Source of the DNA: Streptomyces megasporus | GTDB taxonomy: Bacteria > Actinomycetota > Actinomycetes > Streptomycetales > Streptomycetaceae | Length of the DNA: 64,000 nucleotides | Assembly: GCF_000718985.1 (NCBI RefSeq) | Contig: NZ_JODL01000024.1 | Coordinates: 124,001-188,000, forward strand | Direction of reading: 5' to 3' | Shown: piece by piece, positions 1 through 7,604 of the stretch | Layout of the letters: every line of letters starts with the position of its first letter | Numbering within the stretch: position 1 is the stretch's first letter | The notes under the pieces: generated by a model | What the model saw: only the letters and a program-made list of their open reading frames with translations | The model's database searches: none | Told to the model about the DNA's origin: nothing | Made by a program: the position numbers and the translations under genes

Positions 1-1
1 C

Positions 2-724
2 GGCTGGTCCACCGAGATCGTCCACCCCACCGACCCGGCATCCGGCGACGCCGCCGCCCAGGCCATGACGGCCTACCTCACCGCCCTCGTCGACGACAAG
101 CGCCGGGAGCCGGGCGACGACCTCCTCAGCGCCCTGGCCGCCCCCGCGCCCTCCGGGGAGGACCGGCTCTCCCCGGAGGAACTGCTCGGCATGGCGTTCC
201 TGCTGCTCGTCGCCGGGCACGAGACCACCGTCAACCTCGTCTCCGGCGCCGTCCACGCCCTCCTCACCCACCCCGAGCAGCTCGACGCCCTCCGCGCCGA
301 TCCCGCCCTCCTCGCCGGCGCCGTCGAGGAGACCCTGCGCCACAACGGCCCGGTGATCACCTCGGCCCACCGCTTCACCGCCGAACCGGTGGAGATCGGC
401 GGCACCACCATCCCGGCCGGGGAATCCGTGCTCGTCGTGTTGGCCTCGGCGTCCCGCGACCCCGAGCGCTTCCCCGACCCCGACCACTTCGACATCCGCC
501 GCGACACGCGGGGCCACCTCGCCTTCGGACACGGCATCCACCACTGCCCGGGCGCGCCGCTCGCCCGCCTGGAGGCCGCCGTCGCGCTGGAGGCGCTCCT
601 GGGCCGCTTCCCCGACCTCGCGCTCGACGCCGACCCGGCCGACCTCGTCTGGCGCTCCGGGATGCTGCGCGGCCTGCGCCGGCTGCCCGTGCGGTACACC
701 CCGCGAGAGCCCGGCGAGCGCTGA
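2..724 (+). CDS. Cytochrome P450, C-terminal part (gene starts before the window)
   Basis: This is the C-terminal ~240 residues of a bacterial class I P450, a soluble heme mono-oxygenase normally fed by ferredoxin and ferredoxin reductase. The reading frame is open from the first bases, so the N-terminus lies outside the window. The order of motifs is standard: the I-helix oxygen-activation motif AGHETT (about position 215), the K-helix ExxR motif as ETLR, and the heme loop FGHGIHHCPG, whose cysteine codon is at 545-547. A bacterial P450 is usually about 400 residues, so roughly 40% is missing. The substrate cannot be inferred: no ferredoxin or biosynthetic partner is visible downstream. It converges on the integrase-like gene with only 10 bp between stop codons. 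Confidence 0.95.
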   Translation, partial: GWSTEIVHPTDPASGDAAAQAMTAYLTALVDDKRREPGDDLLSALAAPAPSGEDRLSPEELLGMAFLLLVAGHETTVNLVSGAVHALLTHPEQLDALRADPALLAGAVEETLRHNGPVITSAHRFTAEPVEIGGTTIPAGESVLVVLASASRDPERFPDPDHFDIRRDTRGHLAFGHGIHHCPGAPLARLEAAVALEALLGRFPDLALDADPADLVWRSGMLRGLRRLPVRYTPREPGER

Positions 725-734
725 GGCGGGCGCG

Positions 735-1274
735 TCAGTCCCGGGCGGTGGTCCAGGCGCGGCGGAGCTGTTCGAAACGGGTGGGCAGCGGGGGCCGCCG
801 TCCGGCGTGGGCGGCGTTGGTGCGGTACACGAAACGGCGCCAGGACAGCACCAGCCCCTGCCGGGTGATGGGCAGCCCCGCCGCGACCGTCACCCCGTTG
901 TCATGGGTGTGGTGCACCGTCAACAGCAGCGCCTCGGGCGGCGAGCCCTCCAGCTCCGCGCACAGGTCGGCCCGGACGTCCATCCAACGCCGCAGCACCA
1001 GCACCGTGCCGGAGTCCAACCCGTGCCGGCGCGGGACGCGGTGCTTGCCGTGCTCGACGTCCACCCGGCCCGCCCCCAGGTCCAGCGACCGCACGGTGCA
1101 CCGCAGCAGGTCCCCGTAGCGGGCGCCGGTGGCGCGGGCCAGCCCCACCACCACCGCCAGCCGCACCGTCTCCGGCTTGGCGCCCTCCTCCAGGGCCTGG
1201 GTCGCCAACGTCCGCCACACCCACTCGGCCTCCTCCGGCGACACGGTCGGCCGCGGATAGCGCCCCTTGTCCAC
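735..1274 (-). CDS. Tyrosine-recombinase-like protein, truncated before the catalytic tyrosine
   Basis: About 179 residues resembling the catalytic half of tyrosine recombinases (phage integrase family). The segment ATGARYGDLL matches the box-I arginine region of integrases, and the C-terminal FEQLRRAWTT resembles the box-II H-x-L-R segment, with F-E where the histidine is usually found. The protein stops about ten residues later, so the nucleophilic tyrosine segment is absent; it is unlikely to recombine DNA in this form. I chose the GTG at 1274 because the in-frame extension up to 1352 has weak third-position GC and overlaps an AT-rich, promoter-like stretch (1350-1360). No attachment site or other phage gene is visible nearby. 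It may be an integrase remnant or a domesticated DNA-binding protein. Confidence 0.6.
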   Translation of the reverse strand: MDKGRYPRPTVSPEEAEWVWRTLATQALEEGAKPETVRLAVVVGLARATGARYGDLLRCTVRSLDLGAGRVDVEHGKHRVPRRHGLDSGTVLVLRRWMDVRADLCAELEGSPPEALLLTVHHTHDNGVTVAAGLPITRQGLVLSWRRFVYRTNAAHAGRRPPLPTRFEQLRRAWTTARD

Positions 1275-1445
1275 CTGCCCTTCACGCCCTTCGCTCCTGC
1301 CGTGTTCGCCGCCATCGTCTCCACCCGCTCGGGATCCTCTGTCGCTTGGCACATTATTTCCCGAGCGGACGCCCGGACGGGCACCCGGACGGACACGGGT
1401 GGGTCAAGGGTGGGCGAGGACGCCTGTGGCGGGGCGTTCCGGTCG

Positions 1446-2111
1446 TCAGGCGCCGGTGTGGATGCGGCGGCCGGTGACGCGTTCGAGTCGGATGAGCACC
1501 CACAGGTCGCGTTCGCCGCCCGCCCACGGGCCGTAGGGGGTCCGTTCGGCCAGGCGGGCAGCCTCGTCCTCGTCGGCGGCTCGGGCGGGTCCGACGACGA
1601 GGACGCTCCAGCCGCGTCGGAAGGCCTCGTCCACGTGGTCGACCTCGAACGCCACCTCGTGGCCGATGGCCGCCGCGGGGGTGGTGCCGGGTGCGGTGCG
1701 GAAGGCGATCTCGTCGTCGACGAGTTGGTAGTTCAGGGGGACGATGGCGGGGCCTTCGGAGGTCGTCACCGCGATCCGTCCGACGCCGTGCGTGGAGAGG
1801 TGGGCGCGGCACTCGTCGCGGTCGAGTTCGCGGAGTTCGGGGTGGTGGGCGGGCACGCCGCGGCCGGGTGGGCGGCCGGCGCCGCCGCCGCGCAGCCAGT
1901 CGACGGAGGTCTCCAGGGCGGCGGCGAGGCGGAGCAGTCCGGGGCCGCTGGGGGACGCCGGGTGTTCCTCCAGGTACGCCAGGTAGCCCGGTGCCATGCC
2001 GGCTCGGGAGGCGGCCTCCTCGCGGGTGAGGCCGAGCCGTTCGCGTTGGAGGGCCACGCGCCGGCCGATGTCGCCGGGGTCGGGCGGTTCGTGGGCGGCC
2101 CTGTCGGACAC
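1446..2111 (-). CDS. HTH (XRE) / pyridoxamine 5'-phosphate oxidase-like fusion protein
   Basis: About 221 residues. Residues ~10-70 form an XRE/Cro-type helix-turn-helix (GRRVALQRERLGLTREEAA, then SRAGMAPGYLAYLEE). Residues ~90-215 form a flavin- or F420-binding split barrel of the PNPOx-like family (GRIAVTTSEGPAIVPLNY, then FEVDHVDEAFRRGWSVLVVG). The GTG start at 2111 has AAGGAGG eight bases upstream, far better than any upstream alternative. Such fusions are common in Streptomyces, often near redox or sulfur genes, as here (alcohol dehydrogenase and MBL-rhodanese genes on the same strand). It could be a regulator whose barrel senses a flavin or redox state; this is inferred, not shown. Confidence 0.85.
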   Translation of the reverse strand: MSDRAAHEPPDPGDIGRRVALQRERLGLTREEAASRAGMAPGYLAYLEEHPASPSGPGLLRLAAALETSVDWLRGGGAGRPPGRGVPAHHPELRELDRDECRAHLSTHGVGRIAVTTSEGPAIVPLNYQLVDDEIAFRTAPGTTPAAAIGHEVAFEVDHVDEAFRRGWSVLVVGPARAADEDEAARLAERTPYGPWAGGERDLWVLIRLERVTGRRIHTGA

Positions 2112-2160
2112 GGCCACCGCCTCCTTCCGTCGAGTCCGTGATCGTCTCCGCCTCGGGTAC

Positions 2161-2198
2161 CCGCCGGCGGGCCGCCCATGGGGGCGGACGGCCGGCGG
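2161..2198 (-). terminator. Hairpin downstream of the alcohol dehydrogenase gene
   Basis: Nested GC stem: outer arms CCGCCGGC/GCCGGCGG and inner arms CCGCCC/GGGCGG around a 4-nt loop, separated by a 3-nt internal mismatch. It begins 5 bp past the stop of the dehydrogenase. There is no U tract, as is usual for Streptomyces terminators. Confidence 0.5.
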
Positions 2199-2203
2199 GC
2201 GGA

Positions 2204-3259
2204 TCACCCTTCGGGGACGAGCACCGCCCGGCCTCCGATCCGGCCCTCGCGCAGCAGTCGGTAGGTCTCGACGGCTTCCTCGAGGGGGTGGATCTCGACG
2301 TGGGGGCGGATCCGGCCGGCCTGGGCGAGGGCGACGACCTCGGCGAGTTCGGGGCGCGTGCCCCAGTAGGGGATGGTCACGGCGGCCTCCCAGGGCAGGG
2401 TGCCGTAGCGGAAGGGCAGGGTTCCCCCGGCCAGGCCGACCACGGTGATGTCGGATTCCGCGGCGGCGGCTCCGGCGGCGGTGGCCATCGTGGCGTCGGC
2501 GCCGACGCAGTCCAGCACCAGGGAGGCGCCCAGTCCGTCGGTGAGGTCCCTGATCCGCTCGGCGGCGTCCTCGCCGGCGGGCACGCAGTGGTCGGCTCCG
2601 GCGCCGGCGGCCAGGTCCAGTTTGTCCGAGGCGGTGTCGACGGCGATGACGTCGGCCGGACCGAGGGCCTTGAGTAGTTGGACGGCCATGTGTCCCAGGC
2701 CGCCGACGCCGATCACCACGGCCGCGGTGCCGGGGACGAGCCGGTGTAGGGAGCGTTTGACGGCGTGGTAGGGGGTCAGCGCGGCGTCGGTCAGGGGGGC
2801 GGCGGTGCGCGGGTCGAGGTCGCCGAGGGGGGTGAGCAGCCTGGGCGAGGGGACGATCGCGTACTCGGCCATTCCGCCGTCCGCGCCCAGTCCGCCGCCG
2901 GCGGCCTTCAGTTCGGGGGCGCGTCGGCAGTAGTTCTCCGCGCCTCGGGCGCAGGAGGGGCAGACGCCGCATCCCCAGGGTCCGTAGACCAGGACGGCGT
3001 CGCCCTCGCGCAGCCCGGAGCCGTGTGTGCCCGGCCCGAGGGTGTGGACCCAGCCGGCAGTCTCGTGCCCCAGGGTGAAGGGCAGGTCGTAGGGGAGGGT
3101 GCCGGCCGGCCAGTCCATGACGTGGAGGTCGGAGTGGCACACCCCGGCTCCGGCCACCTTGACCAGGACCTCTCCGGGGCCGGGTTCGGGGACCGGGATG
3201 CGGACCACCTCCGGCGGTTTCCGCCAGGCCGTCATCCGCACTGCCGTCATCTCGGACAT
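2204..3259 (-). CDS. Zinc-dependent NAD(P)+ alcohol dehydrogenase (MDR family)
   Basis: A 351-residue medium-chain dehydrogenase/reductase, expected to interconvert alcohols and aldehydes in the cytoplasm. Catalytic zinc ligands are visible as Cys41 (GVCHSD) and His65-Glu66 (GHE). Four cysteines at about 97, 100, 103 and 111 form the structural zinc lobe. The Rossmann dinucleotide motif GVGGLG is at ~180. Length and motif order are typical of the AdhT/Adh group in actinobacteria. It is the middle gene of a same-strand set: the MBL-rhodanese gene lies upstream and the HTH/split-barrel gene downstream, but a 92-bp gap and a hairpin follow it, so cotranscription with the latter is doubtful. Substrate unknown. 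Confidence 0.92.
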   Translation of the reverse strand: MSEMTAVRMTAWRKPPEVVRIPVPEPGPGEVLVKVAGAGVCHSDLHVMDWPAGTLPYDLPFTLGHETAGWVHTLGPGTHGSGLREGDAVLVYGPWGCGVCPSCARGAENYCRRAPELKAAGGGLGADGGMAEYAIVPSPRLLTPLGDLDPRTAAPLTDAALTPYHAVKRSLHRLVPGTAAVVIGVGGLGHMAVQLLKALGPADVIAVDTASDKLDLAAGAGADHCVPAGEDAAERIRDLTDGLGASLVLDCVGADATMATAAGAAAAESDITVVGLAGGTLPFRYGTLPWEAAVTIPYWGTRPELAEVVALAQAGRIRPHVEIHPLEEAVETYRLLREGRIGGRAVLVPEG

Positions 3260-3454
3260 CCGTGTCCTCCTGTCCGTGTGTCGCCTGTCGGTTGGGCGCC
3301 TGTTCGTGAGTCGCCTGTCGGTGGGTCGCCGAAGGGGCCGGACGTGCCCCGCGGTACCCCGCCGCGGCAGGGTGACACCACCGGGTGGCGCGGCCCGCCG
3401 GGCCGTCTCTCATGGCTCCGGTCCTGCCTCCCGCCGTCCGCTCGTGGGCGGTGT

Positions 3455-4819
3455 TCAGGGTCGGATGACGGTCAGTCCGGCCCGGTCGGCCGAGGCGAAG
3501 GAGTCGTCGACGGCGACCACGTCGCGTCCGGCCGCGTCCAGCAGCGAGGCGGCGATCGTCGCGCGCATCCCCGCGGCGCAGTGCACCCACACCTCTCCGT
3601 CGGGGATCTCGCCGGCGCGTTCGCGGAGTTCGTGGACGGGGATGTGGAGCGAGCCGTCGACCCAGCCCTTGGCGCGTTCGGAGTCCCGGCGCACGTCGAG
3701 CACCACCACGCGTTCGCCGTGTCCGCGTGCTCCCGCCAGGTCGGCGAACGACACCAGGGGGTAGGAGCGCGGGTCCTCGCCGTCGCGGACCCAGTCGGCG
3801 GGGTCGCCGGTGGCTGCCGCGGCGGGGCGGTCGATGCCGACCCGGGCCAGTTCCCGCTGGGCTCCGGCGAGCTGTTCGCGGGTTCCGGCCAGCAGTGTGA
3901 CGGGCTTGCCCCAGGGGATCAGCCAGGCCAGGTAGGTGGCGAGTTTGCCGTCGGCCTCGAAGTTGAACGCCCCGGCCACGTGGCCCTCGGCGAACGCCAC
4001 CCGGCTGCGCAGGTCCACCACCCACTCCCCCGCGGCGAGCCGGGCGGCGATCTCCTCGGCGTCCGCGCGCCGGGGCGGGGTGAGGTCCACCGGTGTCGGG
4101 CCGTGGGCGTTGACCGGGCCCATGTGGGCGTAGTAGGCGGGGATGTCCTCCAGGCCGGCGAGGAGGTCGGCGACGAAGGTGTCGGCGTCCTTGACCAGCG
4201 CGTCGTTGGCGGCGCGTTCCTCGCCGATGGTGGTGGCGTCGCCCTTGGCCTGGGAGGAGGCGCAGAAGCTGCCGAATCCGTGGGTGGGCAGGACGGGCAC
4301 CTCGTCGGGCAGTTCGTCGACCAGTCGGCGGGCGGAGGCGTGCTGGGCCAGGGCGAGTTCGCGGGTCAGCCGTGGTTCGACCAGGTCGGGGCGGCCGACG
4401 GTGCCGATCAGCAGGGAGCCGCCGGTGAAGGCCGCCACCGCGCGTCCGTCCTCCTGGAGGACGTAGGAGGTGTGGTGCGGGGTGTGACCGGGGGTGGCCA
4501 GGGCGCGCAGCGTGAGGCCGTCGTCGACGTCCACGGTGTCGCCGTCGGCCATCGGGGTGCGCCGGATCGACACCCGGGCGTCGGCCGGCACCAGGTACTC
4601 CGCGCCCGTCACCCGCGCCAGCTCCGGGCCGCCGGTGACGTAGTCGTTGTGGACGTGGGTCTCGGCCACGAGGGCGATCCGCACTCCCCGACGGGCCGCC
4701 GGGACGAGCATCCGGTCGATGTCGCGCGGCGGGTCCACCGCCACCGCCGTCGACCGTCCGCCGGCCAGGTGGCTGTGGTTGCCCAGGCCCGGTGTCGCCA
4801 CGGTGTCGACGAAGAACAC
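3455..4819 (-). CDS. MBL-fold hydrolase with two rhodanese domains (persulfide dioxygenase-like)
   Basis: 454 residues. Residues ~1-240 are a metallo-beta-lactamase fold of the ETHE1/persulfide dioxygenase type, with the metal motif HVHNDYVTGG (His55, His57, Asp59). This is followed by a rhodanese-like domain at ~255-350 and a second at ~360-454. The second has the sulfurtransferase active-site loop CAAGMR; in the first the equivalent position reads LLAGTRE with no cysteine, so only the last domain can carry a persulfide. The architecture matches CstB-like proteins that oxidise low-molecular-weight persulfides. Its likely role is sulfide/persulfide detoxification, here without an obvious sulfide-quinone reductase. 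ATG start; a GGAAGGAGC sequence lies just upstream on the coding strand. Confidence 0.88.
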   Translation of the reverse strand: MFFVDTVATPGLGNHSHLAGGRSTAVAVDPPRDIDRMLVPAARRGVRIALVAETHVHNDYVTGGPELARVTGAEYLVPADARVSIRRTPMADGDTVDVDDGLTLRALATPGHTPHHTSYVLQEDGRAVAAFTGGSLLIGTVGRPDLVEPRLTRELALAQHASARRLVDELPDEVPVLPTHGFGSFCASSQAKGDATTIGEERAANDALVKDADTFVADLLAGLEDIPAYYAHMGPVNAHGPTPVDLTPPRRADAEEIAARLAAGEWVVDLRSRVAFAEGHVAGAFNFEADGKLATYLAWLIPWGKPVTLLAGTREQLAGAQRELARVGIDRPAAAATGDPADWVRDGEDPRSYPLVSFADLAGARGHGERVVVLDVRRDSERAKGWVDGSLHIPVHELRERAGEIPDGEVWVHCAAGMRATIAASLLDAAGRDVVAVDDSFASADRAGLTVIRP

Positions 4820-4882
4820 GATGCCGCTCCTTCCGGTCGCCTCCGGATCGCTCCGCCGGGGTGCGGTGCGGCACGTCCCCAG

Positions 4883-4918
4883 CCCCTTTCCCCCTCGGGT
4901 ACCCGAGGGGGAAAGGGG
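4883..4918 (-). terminator. 36-bp perfect palindrome, terminator of the lactonase gene
   Basis: A perfect 18+18 bp palindrome with CCCCTTTCCCCC on the outside and CGGGTACCCG at the centre. It lies between the lactonase stop (4942) and the MBL-rhodanese start (4819), both on the minus strand. The stem is long and unmismatched and best explained as a transcription terminator separating the two genes. Confidence 0.75.
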
Positions 4919-4941
4919 AAACGGGCGCGGGCGTCCGTCCC

Positions 4942-6123
4942 TCAGCGGCGGCCGGTCACGGCGGGCAGCACGCAGACCGCGCGGGGGAAGGCCAGTGGTT
5001 CGGCGGCCGGGGACGCCGGGGACAGGGTGCCGTCCGCCGGGTTCCGGTGGAAGACGGTGACCGTCCCGGAGTTCTGGTTGGCCACGTACAGCAGGCGCTG
5101 GGCGGGGTCGAAGGCCATGTGGCGTGGGGAACTCCCTCCGCAGGGGTGGTGGGAGACGGGCCGCGGGCGGGTTCCGTGCGGGCCGTCGGCGGCGAGGACG
5201 GTGACGGTGTCGTGGCCTCGGTTGGAGGCGTAGACGAACCGGCCGTCGGCCGAGACCAGCACCTCGGCGGCGGTGCTGGGGATCGGGTCGGCGTCCTCGG
5301 GCAGGATGGGGACGCGGGTCAGCGGGGTGAGGGCGCCCCGGCGGGGGTCGTACGCGCAGACGGTGAGGGTGGAGTCCAGCTCTCCCAGGACGTAGACGGT
5401 GCGCCCGGAGGGGTGGAGGGCCAGGTGTCGGGGGCCGGAGCCGGGCGGCATCCGCGTCTCGGTGCCGTCCGTCAGCAGGCCGCGCTCGGCGTCGAACCGG
5501 TGGACGTGGACGGTGTCGGTGCCCAGGTCGACGGTGAACAGCCGCTTCCCGGTGGGATCGGGCAGCACCATGTGGGCGTGCGGCCCGTCCTGCCGCTCGG
5601 GGTCGGGGCCGGAGCCGGTGTACCGCACGACCTGGGTCGTGCCGTCCGGGGCGCCGTCGGGGCGCAGTGCCACGACGGCCACCGTGCCGGAGGTGTAGTT
5701 CGCCGTGAACAGGTGGCGTCCGCCGGGGTGGACGGCGAGGTGGCAGGGGTGGGCTCCCCCGCTGGACGCTTCCCCGAGCGAGTGCCGTACGGCGCCGTCC
5801 CGGTCGAGGGCGAAGGCGGAGACGCGGCCCTCGGCCGTCTCGTTGACGGCGTACAGGACGCGGCCGGTCGTCGAGAGCGCCAGGAAGGACGGGTCGGGGG
5901 TGGGGACCACCGCCTCCAGGTGGAGCGCGCCGCTCGCGCGGTCGGCGCTCGCCACCCCGATGCCGTGGGCGGTGTCGCCGCTCGTGTAGGCGCCCAGGTA
6001 GACCCGTGTTCGGCGGCCGTCCGGACGCGACCCGGCGGCGGCGTCCGGGGCGAGCGCGAGCGTTCCGGCGGTCGCGCCGAGCAGGGTCAGGGCGGTGCGT
6101 CGTGTCGGTTGTCGTTCCGTCAT
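4942..6123 (-). CDS. Tat-exported lactonase, seven-bladed beta-propeller (6-phosphogluconolactonase-like)
   Basis: 393 residues. The N-terminus has a twin-arginine signal (TRRTALTLLG, Arg8-Arg9) followed by a hydrophobic stretch and an AAAG cleavage region. The rest is the repetitive blade pattern of the lactonase (YkgB/Pgl, COG2706) family, e.g. AVHPGGRHLFTANYTSGTV and ALHPSGRTVYVLGE. Family members open sugar lactones. A cytoplasmic phosphogluconolactonase would not need a Tat signal, so the substrate should be extracytoplasmic. A perfect CebR-type operator sits 15-28 bp upstream of the ATG, suggesting control by cellobiose. A testable idea is hydrolysis of cellobionolactone or gluconolactone released by oxidative cellulose cleavage; this is inference. 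Confidence 0.88.
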   Translation of the reverse strand: MTERQPTRRTALTLLGATAGTLALAPDAAAGSRPDGRRTRVYLGAYTSGDTAHGIGVASADRASGALHLEAVVPTPDPSFLALSTTGRVLYAVNETAEGRVSAFALDRDGAVRHSLGEASSGGAHPCHLAVHPGGRHLFTANYTSGTVAVVALRPDGAPDGTTQVVRYTGSGPDPERQDGPHAHMVLPDPTGKRLFTVDLGTDTVHVHRFDAERGLLTDGTETRMPPGSGPRHLALHPSGRTVYVLGELDSTLTVCAYDPRRGALTPLTRVPILPEDADPIPSTAAEVLVSADGRFVYASNRGHDTVTVLAADGPHGTRPRPVSHHPCGGSSPRHMAFDPAQRLLYVANQNSGTVTVFHRNPADGTLSPASPAAEPLAFPRAVCVLPAVTGRR

Positions 6124-6137
6124 CGGCCTCTCCGTTT

Positions 6138-6151
6138 TGGGAGCGCTCCCA
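6138..6151. promoter_or_regulatory. CebR-type operator, perfect palindrome
   Basis: TGGGAGCGCTCCCA, identical to the 14-bp consensus described for the cellobiose repressor CebR in Streptomyces. It ends 15 bp before the lactonase ATG at 6123, in the lactonase / SRPBCC divergent region. Placement fits repression of the lactonase. Confidence 0.85.
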
Positions 6152-6258
6152 TAGGATGTTCGCCCATGGTCACAGCCCGCTCGTCTCCTGGGAAGGCCCA
6201 CCGGGGACGGTGGACGCGCCGCGTGGCGGCACGCGGGCCGTGGTGCGACGCTGGGGAC

Positions 6259-6948
6259 ATGGGCGGAAAACGGCCGGGAGCCCGCCTGCTCCCCCTCGCC
6301 GCGGCCCTCGCCGCGTCGACGCTCCACCTGCTGTGGCTCCGTCCCCGGCTGCTGACCTGGGGCGCGACGCGGGAGGAGGTCGCCCGCGCCTACCCCGGCG
6401 ACGAACTCGTCCCCGACGCCACCGGCTCGTCGACGATGGCCACGACCCTTCCGGCGCCGCCCGAGGAGGTCTGGTCCTGGTTGGTGCAGATGGGCGGCGA
6501 CCGCGGCGGCTGGTATAGCTGGGACAGCCTGGACCACTACGGGGTGCCGAGCGCCGACCGGATCGTGCCCGAGTGGCAGGGCCCGCGGGTGGGGCAGCAC
6601 CTGGAGGCGGCGAAGGGCGGCCGGGCCTGGTTCACCGTGGCCGTCCTGGAGCCGGGGCGGACCTTGGTGCTGCGGTCGGGCCTGGGGCTGCCGTCCGGCC
6701 GTTCCTTCGACGCGGATCACGAACCCCCGCCCCGGGCGCACATGGACGGGGTCTGGGGCTTCCACCTGCGGCCGACCCCCGACGGCGGCACCCGTCTGGT
6801 GGTCCGCACGCGCGGCCGGAGCCGCCCTCGGGCGCTCACCCTCCCGTTCGACGTGCTGGTGGGGGAACCCGCGCACTTCGTGATGCAGACCCGCCAGTTC
6901 CACAACCTGCGCACCCGGCTCGGCGCCGCTCCCCCGGAACCGTCGTAA
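6259..6948 (+). CDS. SRPBCC-fold protein with N-terminal hydrophobic segment
   Basis: 229 residues. The first ~30 residues contain a hydrophobic stretch (LLPLAAALAASTLHLLWLRP) that could be a signal or membrane anchor. Residues ~55-215 look like a START/SRPBCC helix-grip domain (TLPAPPEEVWSWLVQMG, then GGTRLVVRTRGRSR), a fold that binds hydrophobic ligands. It is divergent from the lactonase, with the CebR box 108 bp upstream; whether it shares that control is unknown. No catalytic residues can be assigned, and the function is unknown. Confidence 0.8.
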   Translation: MGGKRPGARLLPLAAALAASTLHLLWLRPRLLTWGATREEVARAYPGDELVPDATGSSTMATTLPAPPEEVWSWLVQMGGDRGGWYSWDSLDHYGVPSADRIVPEWQGPRVGQHLEAAKGGRAWFTVAVLEPGRTLVLRSGLGLPSGRSFDADHEPPPRAHMDGVWGFHLRPTPDGGTRLVVRTRGRSRPRALTLPFDVLVGEPAHFVMQTRQFHNLRTRLGAAPPEPS

Positions 6949-7458
6949 GCGACGAGGTGCCTCTGCGGCGGGCCGGATCCATTTGTCGCCGTTCTTGATC
7001 TTCCGAGTTCGTCCGGACCCGTGCTCGGCGAGGCGGGTCCGGTCATGACGACCGGAGGGAGCCCGGTTCGGCGTCCGAGGTCGCCACGGCGGTCGAGGCT
7101 GCGTCGCGGCATCACACGGACGTGGAGATCGACCGACGGCGCACCGACACTCACAGCACTTCCAGCGTCGGGCCCGCCTTCGCCCACATGCTCGACCGCC
7201 ATCTGCTCCCCGGGCTGATGAACGTCGGCTTGGCGGGGCCGTACCGGCCGGCGGCCGGAGAGGACGAGACCCGGCCGAACCCGTCACCGTCGCCGTCGCC
7301 GTTACCCGAGACGATCACCCGGGACCCGACCCACCGGCCGCCTCTCCCCCGCTCGGATTCACCGTCCGGCCCCGCTCCGGGGCCGTCGAGCGAGTTCTCG
7401 GCCGGCATGGAACACGCACCGCACATCAGGACGGAAAGCCCGGTCAAAGCGTCAGGCC

Positions 7459-7481
7459 GGTGCGCGCGGCACGCGCGCACC
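7459..7481. promoter_or_regulatory. Inverted repeat, 9-bp arms
   Basis: GGTGCGCGC and GCGCGCACC separated by 5 bp. It lies immediately before the 7485-7504 repeat and ~125 bp upstream of the permease start. It could be a second operator, or a hairpin ending whatever is read from upstream. Confidence 0.35.
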
Positions 7482-7484
7482 AGA

Positions 7485-7504
7485 TGCCGACAGACGTGTC
7501 GGCA
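7485..7504. promoter_or_regulatory. Candidate TetR operator, perfect 8-4-8 inverted repeat
   Basis: Arms TGCCGACA and TGTCGGCA with a 4-bp spacer. Size and symmetry are typical of TetR-family operators. A weak -10-like TAAGAT lies at 7513-7518, so binding would cover the promoter. The operon it precedes ends with a TetR gene, so autoregulation is the simplest reading. Confidence 0.55.
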
Positions 7505-7604
7505 ACAGCCGATAAGATGCCGTCACGCACGTCGTCAAGTTCAGGTAAAGGGCCGTGTGCGTCCTGTCGTCGCGCCCTCATTGCCCTCATCGCTCGGAGA
7601 TCCC

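Larger units (their letters stand above)
6949..7604. other. 656-bp intergenic region with a possible gene fragment and two inverted repeats
   Basis: No intact gene is convincing here. From about 7056 to 7260 the plus strand has a frame with strong third-position GC, encoding a segment with SEVATAVEAASRHHTDVEI and later FAHMLDRHLLPGLMN. It has no recognised start or ribosome site and runs on into low-complexity Pro/Ser codons, so it may be a degraded gene. The last 150 bp hold two inverted repeats (7459-7481 and 7485-7504) and the promoter of the ABC operon. Confidence 0.4.
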
